Shown here one piece after another: positions 8,872 through 16,853 of a stretch of DNA of 64,000 nucleotides (the stretch's first letter is position 1; the number at the start of each line of letters is the position of its first letter). The position numbers were made by a program, and so were the translations under genes. Location of the stretch: positions 406,487 to 470,486 of the forward strand of contig NZ_JAHKPH010000014.1 in assembly GCF_018860385.1 (NCBI RefSeq), read 5' to 3'. The stretch comes from Reinekea forsetii. GTDB taxonomy: Bacteria; Pseudomonadota; Gammaproteobacteria; Pseudomonadales; Natronospirillaceae. Under the pieces are notes generated by a model. It worked only from the letters and a program-made list of their open reading frames with translations. It ran no database searches and was not told the origin of the DNA.

Positions 8872-9330
8872 TTATTGTGAAATTGATTTTTTAATTTTCG
8901 CGATCAACTGCTGAATGTCCATAGGATTGGGTGGCTGATTACTGTGATAGACCAGTCGTGAAGGCGATTTATGTCGAAGGTAGCGGACTTGCTCACACAG
9001 AGCTTGAAATTGCTCTGGTGTTGCGGCTTCTTGCCCACCGTAAGCAATGACGGCCGCTTCTGGCATTTGCGTTTCATTGCTTATTGGGTCTTGTGCACCC
9101 TCTTGCAAGGCACGCTCAGCAATAAAGTGAGGGCTTACTAACGACCATTGACCACCAAAATCTTCTGCGTGTAATGAACTGGCCACTTGGTACTCTATAT
9201 CAACAAATACCATTTGAGCATCAGACACTTCACCGTACATCAGATAGCCAATGCCATGAGCATCGAGCTGATGTAACAAATAGACCAATGCGGGCGGCAC
9301 CGGCAAATTTGCAAACGGGTTGGGTTTCAT
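8872..9330 (-). CDS. conserved-looking hypothetical protein, 152 residues
   Basis: I do not recognise this gene. The 152-residue product has no clear signal peptide or membrane helix and looks cytoplasmic. It opens MKPNPFANLPVPPALVYLL and ends in a basic helix rich in Ile and Lys. Composition and codon use look like those of its neighbours, and it is tightly placed before the oxidoreductase gene, so it is probably real and co-transcribed with it. The gap to the upstream gene (9331-9404) holds an inverted repeat GATTGGC/GCCAATC (9377-9403) without a T-run. Confidence 0.65.
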   Translation of the reverse strand: MKPNPFANLPVPPALVYLLHQLDAHGIGYLMYGEVSDAQMVFVDIEYQVASSLHAEDFGGQWSLVSPHFIAERALQEGAQDPISNETQMPEAAVIAYGGQEAATPEQFQALCEQVRYLRHKSPSRLVYHSNQPPNPMDIQQLIAKIKKSISQ

Positions 9331-9404
9331 ACACGACCAATGAACTGAGTTTTTAACAGTTTAGCGCAATTCACTGGATTGGCGTGACTTTTTAAAGCCA
9401 ATCT

Positions 9405-9929
9405 TTACTGGCCTTGCCAACGAATGCGATCTAAAAAGATTTTTGCTCGATCCACGCGTGTTTCCATCGAGGGTTTATACATCATTGAGATTTTCACCCA
9501 TTGATCACCGTCTACAAAAATACGGTGTTCTTGGGTACGGTTCTCCGCATCATAGAGCGTGTAACTCGCGCTTTGCTCTGTGGTGGCTAGCGGTACTTTA
9601 ATATCACTGGCGCCTACTTGTTGGTCTTGGACCATGAGATCACGAACGAATTCATCGAATGGCTTTGCTAAGGTATCGGTTTGCACCATAAACAGCATTC
9701 GCTTTCTATCGAGCACCCATGTTGTTGGCTGGTTGGCTACCTGATCCGGCTCATCTTCCCATTGAAGAGAAAGGTTAGGGCTGATCTGTTGGGTGACATA
9801 GGTGGGCTCTTCAATGGTTACGCCGCGAGTTGGCCACTGCATATAGAAAAAACCTGCCGTTAACACAATGAGAACCCATCCTGTGGGTTCTTTAAGTAGT
9901 CGCGGTAAGCGATCTAGTACCTGAGTCAT
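9405..9929 (-). CDS. membrane-anchored protein at the end of the psp operon
   Basis: I do not recognise this family. The 174-residue protein has one N-terminal membrane helix (about residues 18-31, WVLIVLTAGFFYMQW) with a cytosolic basic lead, and a C-terminal domain of about 140 residues that should lie in the periplasm. It has alternating beta-type segments and no cysteines. It follows pspC by five bases on the same strand, so it is very likely part of the psp transcript and exposed to the periplasm, where it could sense or report membrane damage. That function is inference from position. Confidence 0.7.
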   Translation of the reverse strand: MTQVLDRLPRLLKEPTGWVLIVLTAGFFYMQWPTRGVTIEEPTYVTQQISPNLSLQWEDEPDQVANQPTTWVLDRKRMLFMVQTDTLAKPFDEFVRDLMVQDQQVGASDIKVPLATTEQSASYTLYDAENRTQEHRIFVDGDQWVKISMMYKPSMETRVDRAKIFLDRIRWQGQ

Positions 9930-9934
9930 ATCAC

Positions 9935-10411
9935 CTAATCTTGTATTTTGGAGAATTCTTTATCGAGTTCAAAGCGTCGCGAAGTCACATAGGATTCCAT
10001 TCGGCTGGTACGCTCAACAATGGCATCCAGTCTTTCTTTTGCGAGCGATAACCGTTCGGTTGGGTTGCTCCTATAACGGAACATATTAATTGGACGGTCT
10101 TCGTGCAAGTGCTCGTCGTATCGGTAATGAGTGCTTATCGTGCCATGCTTTGGACGCTGAGCCATGGCTATCCAAGCGCCGATATAAGCGAAAAACATCA
10201 AGGTGTTAAAAAACAAAAAACCACCGAATGCCGCTAATCTCATCACCCACGGTTCCACATTAAAATGATCGGCGAGGCCGGCGCAAACTCCTGCGAGCTT
10301 TTTATGGTCCATGTTGCGATACATGTTCATGCCATAGCCGTCTTTACGGCGAGCCCACCAGGTTTGAACGGCCTCAGCAGGATCTTGATAAGTATTGCGC
10401 TGACGATTCAT
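9935..10411 (-). CDS. pspC: phage shock protein C, long form
   Basis: Inner-membrane component of the Psp envelope-stress response; with PspB it releases PspA from PspF under stress (known for E. coli). The PspC domain is clear at residues 29-88: NMDHKKLAGVCAGLADHFNV, PWVMRLA and a hydrophobic segment LFFNTLMFFAYIGAWIAM. A C-terminal coiled coil (RLSLAKERLDAIVERTSRME) follows. A 28-residue N-terminal extension precedes the domain. Its start overlaps the pspB stop (ATGA), indicating coupled translation. Confidence 0.92.
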   Translation of the reverse strand: MNRQRNTYQDPAEAVQTWWARRKDGYGMNMYRNMDHKKLAGVCAGLADHFNVEPWVMRLAAFGGFLFFNTLMFFAYIGAWIAMAQRPKHGTISTHYRYDEHLHEDRPINMFRYRSNPTERLSLAKERLDAIVERTSRMESYVTSRRFELDKEFSKIQD

Positions 10412-10662
10412 CGTTTATCCTCTCTTCTTGAAGATTCACGCCGCCACTGAGGACTGCGCGCATCGAGAATAGATTCTAATGTTTCCATGCGGTCGGTTAG
10501 TTTATCCAAAGTTCGCAATAAATCATCTAAAACCGCCTGATCGGATTCCGTTAAGCCACGGCTGTTTTTGCTCTTGTACCGATAATGCATTATCAGCCAA
10601 AGTGGCATCACAATGACCAAGAATAAGATGGTCGGTACAAAAATAAAGTCAAAAAATTGCAT
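10408..10662 (-). CDS. pspB: phage shock protein B
   Basis: An 84-residue inner-membrane protein that partners PspC in Psp signalling. It has an N-terminal membrane helix (FVPTILFLVIVMPLWLIMHY), a linker, and the characteristic coiled coil MEXLESILDAxxPxWR type (here METLESILDARSPQWR). It starts three bases after the pspA stop and overlaps pspC. The same architecture appears in the two small proteins at 1073 and 1301. Confidence 0.92.
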   Translation of the reverse strand: MQFFDFIFVPTILFLVIVMPLWLIMHYRYKSKNSRGLTESDQAVLDDLLRTLDKLTDRMETLESILDARSPQWRRESSRREDKR

Positions 10663-10665
10663 GGT

Positions 10666-11334
10666 TTAGTCCTGCTTCATATCCTTACGGAGCTTCTCAA
10701 GAGCCTCATTAACGGCATCGTCTTTGGCTAATGAATCGATTTCAGTTTTTAGATCTACTTTGGCATCCCGGCCTAAATCATCGGCTTCTATTTGGCTTTC
10801 CATTGTATCCATTCGACGCTCATAATGCTCGAACTTCTCAAATGCATCCGTCAGCTGCTCACGACTTAATTGGCCACGTGTGCGCATACGAGTAGAAACC
10901 GTCTTTTGTCGCATTAACAAGCCTTTCTGTTTGGCTTTCGCATCGTTCAATTTTTGTTGTAATTGAGCGATTTCTTCCGATAAATGGGCTAAATGATCGT
11001 CTAGTGAATCAAATTCCTTTTCGACCATAATGACTTCGTCATCGATCGATTGCTTTTCAGCAATTGCAGCGCGGGCAAGGTCTTCTCGGTTTTTATCTAA
11101 GGCTAATCGTGCTTTAGACTCCCAATCGAGCGCTTCTGATTTTAAGCGATTTAAGCGACGTTCGGCGTCTTTTTTATCAGCGATGACGCGTGCAGAGCTT
11201 GAGCGCACTTCAACTAAAGTTTCTTCCATTTCTTGAATTATCAAGCGAATCATTTTTTCAGGATCTTCCGCTCGATCTAATAACGAGTTGAGGTTGCTGT
11301 TTATGATATCGCTAAGTCTTGAAAATATTCCCAT
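10666..11334 (-). CDS. pspA: phage shock protein A
   Basis: A 222-residue peripheral membrane protein of the PspA/IM30/ESCRT-III family, almost wholly coiled coil. It binds and protects the inner membrane and inhibits PspF when stress is absent. The N-terminus MGIFSRLSDIINSNLNSLL is the amphipathic membrane-binding helix, and DRAEDPEKMIRLIIQEMEE is the family hallmark. Length matches E. coli PspA. It is preceded on the same strand by a 49-codon gene at 11375-11524. Confidence 0.96.
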   Translation of the reverse strand: MGIFSRLSDIINSNLNSLLDRAEDPEKMIRLIIQEMEETLVEVRSSSARVIADKKDAERRLNRLKSEALDWESKARLALDKNREDLARAAIAEKQSIDDEVIMVEKEFDSLDDHLAHLSEEIAQLQQKLNDAKAKQKGLLMRQKTVSTRMRTRGQLSREQLTDAFEKFEHYERRMDTMESQIEADDLGRDAKVDLKTEIDSLAKDDAVNEALEKLRKDMKQD

Positions 11335-11374
11335 CTTTTTTCTCCTGATAAAACGTGTCGATAAAGGTTTATTT

Positions 11375-11524
11375 CTATCGATTAAAAATTCGATTAACGG
11401 CTTCCAAAATCAAGGCTGAAACTCCAAAGCTTAATAAGCCAGCCCATAAAAACGTGACTGAGGCTAATGCGCTGCTCAGTGTAATAAGACCTAAGTAAAG
11501 CGGTGTTCGCTCGGTTAATTCCAT
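11375..11524 (-). CDS. 49-residue hydrophobic protein, first gene of the psp operon
   Basis: A small gene read from an ATG at 11524 to a TAG at 11375. A strong ribosome site GGAGG lies about seven bases before the ATG. The product begins MELTERTPLYLGLITL, is hydrophobic through about residue 40 (one long or two short membrane helices: LGLITLSSALASVTFLWAG and LLSFGVSALILEAV), and ends RIFNR. It sits between the candidate sigma-54 promoter and pspA, so it would be the first protein made on Psp induction. I do not recognise it; PspD and PspE do not fit in sequence or position. It is short, so there is some risk that it is not expressed. Confidence 0.65.
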   Translation of the reverse strand: MELTERTPLYLGLITLSSALASVTFLWAGLLSFGVSALILEAVNRIFNR

Positions 11525-11558
11525 GTTGAGTCCTCCATTTTATTCTTATTTTGCATTA

Positions 11559-11574
11559 TCACAATGCGTGCCAA
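11559..11574 (-). promoter_or_regulatory. candidate sigma-54 (-24/-12) promoter of the psp operon
   Basis: Read on the minus strand, TTGGCACG (11574-11567) is a very good -24 element. The -12 position, ten bases after the GG, is GA instead of the usual GC. The predicted transcript start falls near 11548, about 24 bases before the 49-codon gene. The site lies between pspF and the psp genes, where a PspF-driven promoter is expected. The imperfect -12 element lowers confidence. Confidence 0.5.
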
Positions 11575-11688
11575 CTTTTAAGTTGTTGTTTTTAAAGGAC
11601 TTTTCTAACATCTGACTTTTGGCTATTGCTTAAATTTGATCATTTAGGCTAAGTTATTTAGCGAAATCAGCCAAATGTAACTATAAAA

Positions 11689-12699
11689 ATGGATCGTAAC
11701 CAAACCCAGCGCATGATTGGTGAAAGCTCGGCATTATCGGATGTCTTTGACCAAGTATCACAGGTCGCACCGCTAAATAGGCCCGTTCTGGTTGTCGGAG
11801 AGCGTGGTACCGGCAAAGAACTCATTGCAGAACGATTGCACTTTCTATCGACACGATGGGATGCACCCATTTTAAAAGTTAACTGCGGCGCTATCAGCGA
11901 AACCTTATTGGATGCTGACTTATTTGGATACGAACCAGGGGCTTTTACCGGAGCCAATAAGATACACAAAGGGCGTTTTGAACGCGCAGACGAAGGCACA
12001 TTATTTTTAGATGAGCTCGGTAATATGTCCGCTCAGTTACAAGAAAAACTTCTCAGGGTAATCGAGTATGGTGAGTTTGAGCGATTAGGCGGACAGAAGA
12101 CGTTGAAAGTGAACGTACGCATAATTGCGGCCACCAATGAACACTTGCCCGAGCTTGCACGCAATGGGAAATTTCGTGAAGACTTGCTCGATCGATTAGC
12201 CTTTGATGTTATTACCATCCCGCCACTGCGTTCTCGCGAGAATGATATTTTACGGCTGGCGGAACATTTTGCGGTATCCATGAGTACCGAACTGGGCTGG
12301 GAAGTGTTTCCAGGGTTCTCGCTTGATGTTCAGGACGAACTCAGAGCGTTACCTTTTTATGGCAACGTTCGAGAGCTTAAAAATATTGTCGAGCGAAGCG
12401 TTTACCGGTGGGGCAACCCACTTGAAGAAATCAACCATTTGGTTGTTGATCCATTTGAATCCCCATGGAAACCTAGCTCAAATCATCTACAATCGTCTAC
12501 CAGTAAAACTGAATCACTAGACCCTACGTTAGGATTCAGTGAGCAAGTAGCCCGTTTAGAGGTTTCTTTATTAACTCAAGCGCTCGATAAAAATGACCAA
12601 CATCAGGGCAAAGCTGCAGACGTATTGGGTCTCACTTACCATCAATTTCGCAGTCAATTGAGAAAGCACGGCTTAATCGGAAAAGATAAAGCCAGTTGA
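11689..12699 (+). CDS. pspF: psp operon transcriptional activator PspF
   Basis: A 336-residue sigma-54-dependent activator without a receiver domain, as usual for PspF. The AAA+ domain starts near the N-terminus, with Walker A VGERGTGKELIAERLH, the sigma-54 contact loop GAFTGA (in YEPGAFTGANK), Walker B TLFLDELGNM and the arginine-finger region FREDLLDRLAFD. A Fis-type helix-turn-helix lies at the C-terminus (AADVLGLTYHQFRSQLRKHG). It is divergent from the psp operon and should bind upstream sites in 11580-11688. No clear ribosome site precedes the ATG, which suggests low expression. Confidence 0.95.
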   Translation: MDRNQTQRMIGESSALSDVFDQVSQVAPLNRPVLVVGERGTGKELIAERLHFLSTRWDAPILKVNCGAISETLLDADLFGYEPGAFTGANKIHKGRFERADEGTLFLDELGNMSAQLQEKLLRVIEYGEFERLGGQKTLKVNVRIIAATNEHLPELARNGKFREDLLDRLAFDVITIPPLRSRENDILRLAEHFAVSMSTELGWEVFPGFSLDVQDELRALPFYGNVRELKNIVERSVYRWGNPLEEINHLVVDPFESPWKPSSNHLQSSTSKTESLDPTLGFSEQVARLEVSLLTQALDKNDQHQGKAADVLGLTYHQFRSQLRKHGLIGKDKAS

Positions 12700-12761
12700 C
12701 ACCAAAGTCGAATAGACATGACTCCCGTAAAAGCGCTTACTGAAAGAAAAAAGTGAGTGTT

Positions 12762-13112
12762 ATGGCCAATCAACAATTATTTACGACCGTTATATTAACG
12801 TTAATCAGTCTTATCTTTGCAGGGATGCTACTGTCTTCGCCATATCAGGTTTGGATGGTGCTCGCCGCCATTGGTTTAATCACCGGGCTGGTATTCAAAG
12901 ATGGGCAACGCCATGTGATTACAGGGTTTGCGATAGGGATTGCACTGACACTTGTACGCGAATACATGAGTTACGGAGAGGTGGTTAGAGTAACGGCTCC
13001 AGTCTACTTAGCCGGATATCTTTTTGCCATCGCAACCAGCTTATTCGTCAGAACCGTAAAACTAGCCGTGATGAAACGATTCGGTAATTCGCTTGCACCG
13101 GACGCAACTTAA
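12762..13112 (+). CDS. small integral membrane protein, unknown function
   Basis: A 116-residue protein with about four hydrophobic segments: TTVILTLISLIFAGMLL, VWMVLAAIGLITGLVF, VITGFAIGIALTLV and VYLAGYLFAIATSLFV. I do not recognise the family. I chose the ATG at 12762; a GTG at 12753 would add three residues and neither has a strong ribosome site. It follows pspF by about 60 bases on the same strand and could be co-transcribed. A terminator closes the unit at 13195-13232. Confidence 0.65.
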   Translation: MANQQLFTTVILTLISLIFAGMLLSSPYQVWMVLAAIGLITGLVFKDGQRHVITGFAIGIALTLVREYMSYGEVVRVTAPVYLAGYLFAIATSLFVRTVKLAVMKRFGNSLAPDAT

Positions 13113-13194
13113 ATGATTCTTGTGAATCGCATGTGAGCAGCCTTATTTAGCTAGATATAGCGCCAAATGTCGGCTATCGTCTTTTAAGTTGCCA

Positions 13195-13232
13195 AAAAAA
13201 AGCCACGAACTAAACGTCGTGGCTTTTTTATT
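13195..13232. terminator. bidirectional rho-independent terminator
   Basis: The stem AGCCACGA (13201-13208) pairs with TCGTGGCT (13217-13224), flanked by an A-run on the left and a T-run on the right. It can therefore end both the rightward membrane-protein gene and the leftward PII gene. Confidence 0.85.
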
Positions 13233-13258
13233 TGCCGCTTTAAAACACAAAACTGGTT

Positions 13259-13639
<381 letters not shown>

Positions 13640-13690
13640 TTACTGAGGCTGGCCTTGTAATATCAAGACCAGGTTAACGAGGTATAACCT

Positions 13691-14251
13691 CTAAAGCTCA
13701 CGGCTAGATTTAATGACTTTACTCACAATACCGTATTCAATAGCTTCTTGTGTAGTCATCCAGTTATCACGCTCAATGTCTAAGCGTACGCGCTCAATAG
13801 GCTGCCCAGTGGTATCAGAGATGGTACGAGCTAACCGTTCACGCATTCTTATAATTTGCTCGGCCTGAATTGCGATATCACTCGCCTGACCACCGACTCC
13901 GCCAGAGGGTTGGTGAATCAAAAATCGAGTGTTCGGTAAACAAAAGCGGTCTTCTTTATCGGCCGCTAAAAAGATATGCGTGCCCGCACTGGCCACATAC
14001 CCTGTACCCACAACTTTAACTTTAGGCTCAATAAATTGAATCACATCGTGGATGGTATCACCGGCTTCAACATGACCACCTTGGCTGTTGATAAACAAAA
14101 CGATGTCATCATTGGATTCTTCAGCCAGCGCCAACAATTGAGCGGTAACGCGCTTTGCCATTTTTTGGTTAATTTCTTCAACAATTAACACCTTGCGACC
14201 CGAGAATAGGCGTTCTCCTACAGGATCTAATGATTTTTCTTCGTCTTTCAC
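13691..14251 (-). CDS. ClpP-type serine protease, second ClpP-like paralogue
   Basis: A 186-residue ClpP-family peptidase. The triad residues can be placed as Ser in VASAGTHIFLA, His in LIHQPSGGVGG and Asp in RLDIERDNWM, so it should be active. I chose a GTG at 14251 because AAAGGAG lies six bases upstream; two earlier GTG codons reach 14278. It lacks a clpX neighbour and resembles the ClpP2 paralogue of Pseudomonas more than the housekeeping ClpP. DnaA boxes lie upstream at 14429-14462. Confidence 0.82.
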   Translation of the reverse strand: MKDEEKSLDPVGERLFSGRKVLIVEEINQKMAKRVTAQLLALAEESNDDIVLFINSQGGHVEAGDTIHDVIQFIEPKVKVVGTGYVASAGTHIFLAADKEDRFCLPNTRFLIHQPSGGVGGQASDIAIQAEQIIRMRERLARTISDTTGQPIERVRLDIERDNWMTTQEAIEYGIVSKVIKSSREL

Positions 14252-14428
14252 AATACTCTCCTTTGAATCAATCACCACAGTATAGCGCGTGTTCGACCAA
14301 TGATTTAGTTTAGCAACGGAATGAATCTACTTTCTTTTTCATTTTCGCGCTAAGTTGTTGAATTACCTGCATTTCTGATTACTTTAACGGCATTCGATGC
14401 CAGCCACCAGCGGCTCTAGCTTAGCCAC

Positions 14429-14462
14429 TTATGCACAGAGGTTATCCCTAGAGTTATCCACA
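14429..14462 (+). promoter_or_regulatory. pair of consensus DnaA boxes upstream of the clpP-like gene
   Basis: TTATGCACA (14429-14437) and TTATCCACA (14454-14462) are both perfect matches to the DnaA box TTATNCACA, in the same orientation and 25 bases apart. TTATCCCTA (14442-14450) lies between them as a weaker match. They sit about 180 bases upstream of the clpP-like start and 20 bases past the ABC-F stop, about 26 kb from oriC. Binding by DnaA is inferred. Confidence 0.55.
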
Positions 14463-14481
14463 GATACTGTGCATTAAAATA

Positions 14482-16377
14482 TTAACTAGCTTGCGCTTGT
14501 TCAATTTGCTCTGACAGATCGAGCCATTCTAATTCTACCGCTTCAACTTCTGTCTTTAATTGGCCTTGCTCTTTTAAGAGGGGCTGTAGCTTAGATTTAT
14601 TGTCGGCTTCATATAGGGTTGGGTCAGCCAATTGAGTTTCAACCTCCACCAACTTTTGTTGCGCTTTGTCTAAACGGGCTTCGGCTTTTTTGAATGCAGA
14701 TAATAAAGGTTTTAATTTTTCACGTTCAGCGGCTCTTGCTTGGCGTTGCGCTTTTTTATCATTGACTAGGTCTGCACCTTGATCCGCGCTTGCCGGCACC
14801 TCGTTAGGCGCTTTCAGCAGAGCTTGAAAGTAGTCTTCTAAATCACCTTCGTATTGTTCTACTTGTCCATTGCGTACCCACCAGAACTCATCAGCGGTTG
14901 AATTAAGCATGTAACGATCGTGTGAAACCAATATAACCGCGCCATCGTATTCTTGTAACGCAATGTTCAGCGATTCTCGCATTTCTAAGTCAAGGTGGTT
15001 AGTCGGTTCATCCAGCAAGAGCAAATTAGGTTTTTGCCAAGCAATCATTGCTAAAGCGACGCGTGCTTTTTCGCCTCCTGAGAAATTCACGATGGCTTCA
15101 TCCGCCCGTTCACCTGAGAACCCAAATCGTCCAACAAAATTTTTCAACACCTGATCTGAGGCATCGGCATCTAAACGTCTTAGATGTAAAAAAGGTGAGG
15201 CTTGTTCATCAAGCGATTCCAATTGATGCTGCGCAAAATAGCCTATGCGTAAATTATGCCCTCGAATAACTTCCCCAGACTGCGGTATTAAATCGCCGAC
15301 GATGGCTTTAATTAACGTCGATTTACCCGCACCGTTAACACCCAATAGCCCCAAGCGTGAACCGGGTTGCAACGAAACGTTCACGTTTTTCAAAATAGGT
15401 TGGTTTGTTGTATAGCCTAAATCTACGTTATCTAAACTGACAACAGGATCAGAAACACGTCCACCCGTAGGGATCGTAATATTGTATTGATAACTGATAG
15501 AGGCGGGCGCTGTGAGCGTTAGTTTTTCGAGCATCTTTACTCGGCTTTGCGCTTGTTTCGCCTTTGACGCTTTCGCTTTAAAGCGCCGTACAAACGATTC
15601 TAAATGCTCTTTTTGCTGTTGCTGCTTATCAAAGGCTTGTTGCTGCTGCGCTAAACGTTCACCTTTTTGACGTTCGTATTGGCTGTAGTTACCTCGATAA
15701 CCGATTAACTTTTGCTGTTCGAAACTCACAACCTGCGTAGCGACACCATCCATAAAGTCACGGTCATGGGATATCAGTAAAAGCGTTCCAGGATACTGTT
15801 TTAACCATTGCTCCAACCAATAGCAGGTATGCAAATCTAAATGGTTGGTTGGTTCATCTAACAATAGTAAGTCGGAAGGACACATTAACGCGCGTGCAAG
15901 GTTGAGCCGAACTCGCCAACCACCAGAGAATTCACCAACTGGCTTTGCAAATTCATTCACATTAAAGCCTAAACCTGCCAGTAACTGTTCGGCCTGGTTT
16001 TGCTTTTCGAAAGCATGATAGGTATCGAGCGCGCCGAGCGCTTGTGCCATTGCATCATCATCATGTTTGTTTTCAGCTTCGGTCAGTGAGCGTTGCAATT
16101 GTCGTAACGGTTGGTCACCATCCAATACAAAATCAAGAGCACTGCGATCTACCTCTGCAATCTCTTGTTTCATGTGCGACAATCGCCAATGCTTAGGCAC
16201 TTCTACCGTTCCGGCATCGACTTGCAGTTCATTTTGCAAAACCTTAAACAAGGTCGTTTTGCCCGTGCCATTTGCGCCAATTACCGCAATGCGCTCACCG
16301 GTATTGAACGTAACAGAGGTATCATCCAATAAGGATTTACCGCCAAGTTGTAAAGAAATATTAGAGAGTTTTATCAT
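14482..16377 (-). CDS. yheS: ABC-F family ATPase, YheS type
   Basis: A soluble protein of about 631 residues with two ABC ATPase domains and no membrane segments, as in ribosome-associated ABC-F proteins. Walker A motifs are GANGTGKTT and GVNGAGKST; signature motifs are FSGGWRVRLNLARAL and FSGGEKARVALAM; both LLLLDEPTNHLDL Walker B motifs are present. A C-terminal coiled coil follows. Close agreement with E. coli YheS (from memory) sets the start at ATG 16377 (MIKLSNISLQLGG). That start shares its bases with the divergent gene's ATG. An alternative start is 16395. Confidence 0.92.
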   Translation of the reverse strand: MIKLSNISLQLGGKSLLDDTSVTFNTGERIAVIGANGTGKTTLFKVLQNELQVDAGTVEVPKHWRLSHMKQEIAEVDRSALDFVLDGDQPLRQLQRSLTEAENKHDDDAMAQALGALDTYHAFEKQNQAEQLLAGLGFNVNEFAKPVGEFSGGWRVRLNLARALMCPSDLLLLDEPTNHLDLHTCYWLEQWLKQYPGTLLLISHDRDFMDGVATQVVSFEQQKLIGYRGNYSQYERQKGERLAQQQQAFDKQQQQKEHLESFVRRFKAKASKAKQAQSRVKMLEKLTLTAPASISYQYNITIPTGGRVSDPVVSLDNVDLGYTTNQPILKNVNVSLQPGSRLGLLGVNGAGKSTLIKAIVGDLIPQSGEVIRGHNLRIGYFAQHQLESLDEQASPFLHLRRLDADASDQVLKNFVGRFGFSGERADEAIVNFSGGEKARVALAMIAWQKPNLLLLDEPTNHLDLEMRESLNIALQEYDGAVILVSHDRYMLNSTADEFWWVRNGQVEQYEGDLEDYFQALLKAPNEVPASADQGADLVNDKKAQRQARAAEREKLKPLLSAFKKAEARLDKAQQKLVEVETQLADPTLYEADNKSKLQPLLKEQGQLKTEVEAVELEWLDLSEQIEQAQAS

Positions 16378-16825
16378 GGGGCAGAAGTTTACCAACGTGT
16401 CGTACGCTAAGCCATTGTGGAAGTACGCTAATAATGTTTATTCTGAAAATAAAGCGGCTTTTCTCAATTTCCAAAACACCGAACAATTGTGCGTGAATGA
16501 TCTCATTGCCCTAGGGTTTTGTTTAAATCACCAATTGAAGTCAGATCATCCCTGGTGGCAGAACCCTGATTTACAGTCGTTAAGAGTGATTATTGGGCAA
16601 CTCCGAACACTTCGTGATCGACCAGAATATCGACACTATAGAGATATCATTCTCGATATAGAATTAAGATGCGAACAACAAGATCTAGACATAATCGCAG
16701 AAAGCCTCGTATCTGACCATGACAACACTCTCTTAATCGAACAATATTGTGCCCACTACACGGTGGCAAACGCATCGGCATTAAAGGCATTTATTGCAAG
16801 TCTAAACCCAAAAAAAGGAGCCTAA
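16376..16825 (+). CDS. TIGR02444 family protein
   Basis: A 149-residue cytoplasmic protein of unknown function. The N-terminal PLWKYANNVYSENKAAFLNF and CVNDLIALGFCL match my memory of the TIGR02444/DUF2390 family. The ATG at 16376 lies within the CATG that also holds the start of the divergent ABC-F gene, so the two coding regions overlap by two bases and each promoter must lie inside the other gene. An intrinsic terminator wraps round the stop codon. Confidence 0.8.
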   Translation: MGQKFTNVSYAKPLWKYANNVYSENKAAFLNFQNTEQLCVNDLIALGFCLNHQLKSDHPWWQNPDLQSLRVIIGQLRTLRDRPEYRHYRDIILDIELRCEQQDLDIIAESLVSDHDNTLLIEQYCAHYTVANASALKAFIASLNPKKGA

Positions 16826-16836
16826 GCTCCTTTTTA
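16811..16836 (+). terminator. rho-independent terminator spanning the TIGR02444 stop codon
   Basis: GGAGC (16817-16821) pairs with GCTCC (16826-16830), extended by A/T pairs from the flanking A-run and T-run. The loop CTAA contains the stop codon of the rightward gene. The flanking runs could also allow leftward activity. Confidence 0.75.
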
Positions 16837-16853
16837 GTCAAATCTATACCAAT

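Noticed and set aside
9377-9403. GATTGGC/GCCAATC inverted repeat as terminator
   Set aside because: There is no T-run on the strand that carries genes, so termination is not supported.
16067-16375. N-terminal extension of the TIGR02444 protein
   Set aside because: It would overlap the ABC-F gene by 300 bases and has no similarity to the family; the ATG at 16376 gives the usual length.
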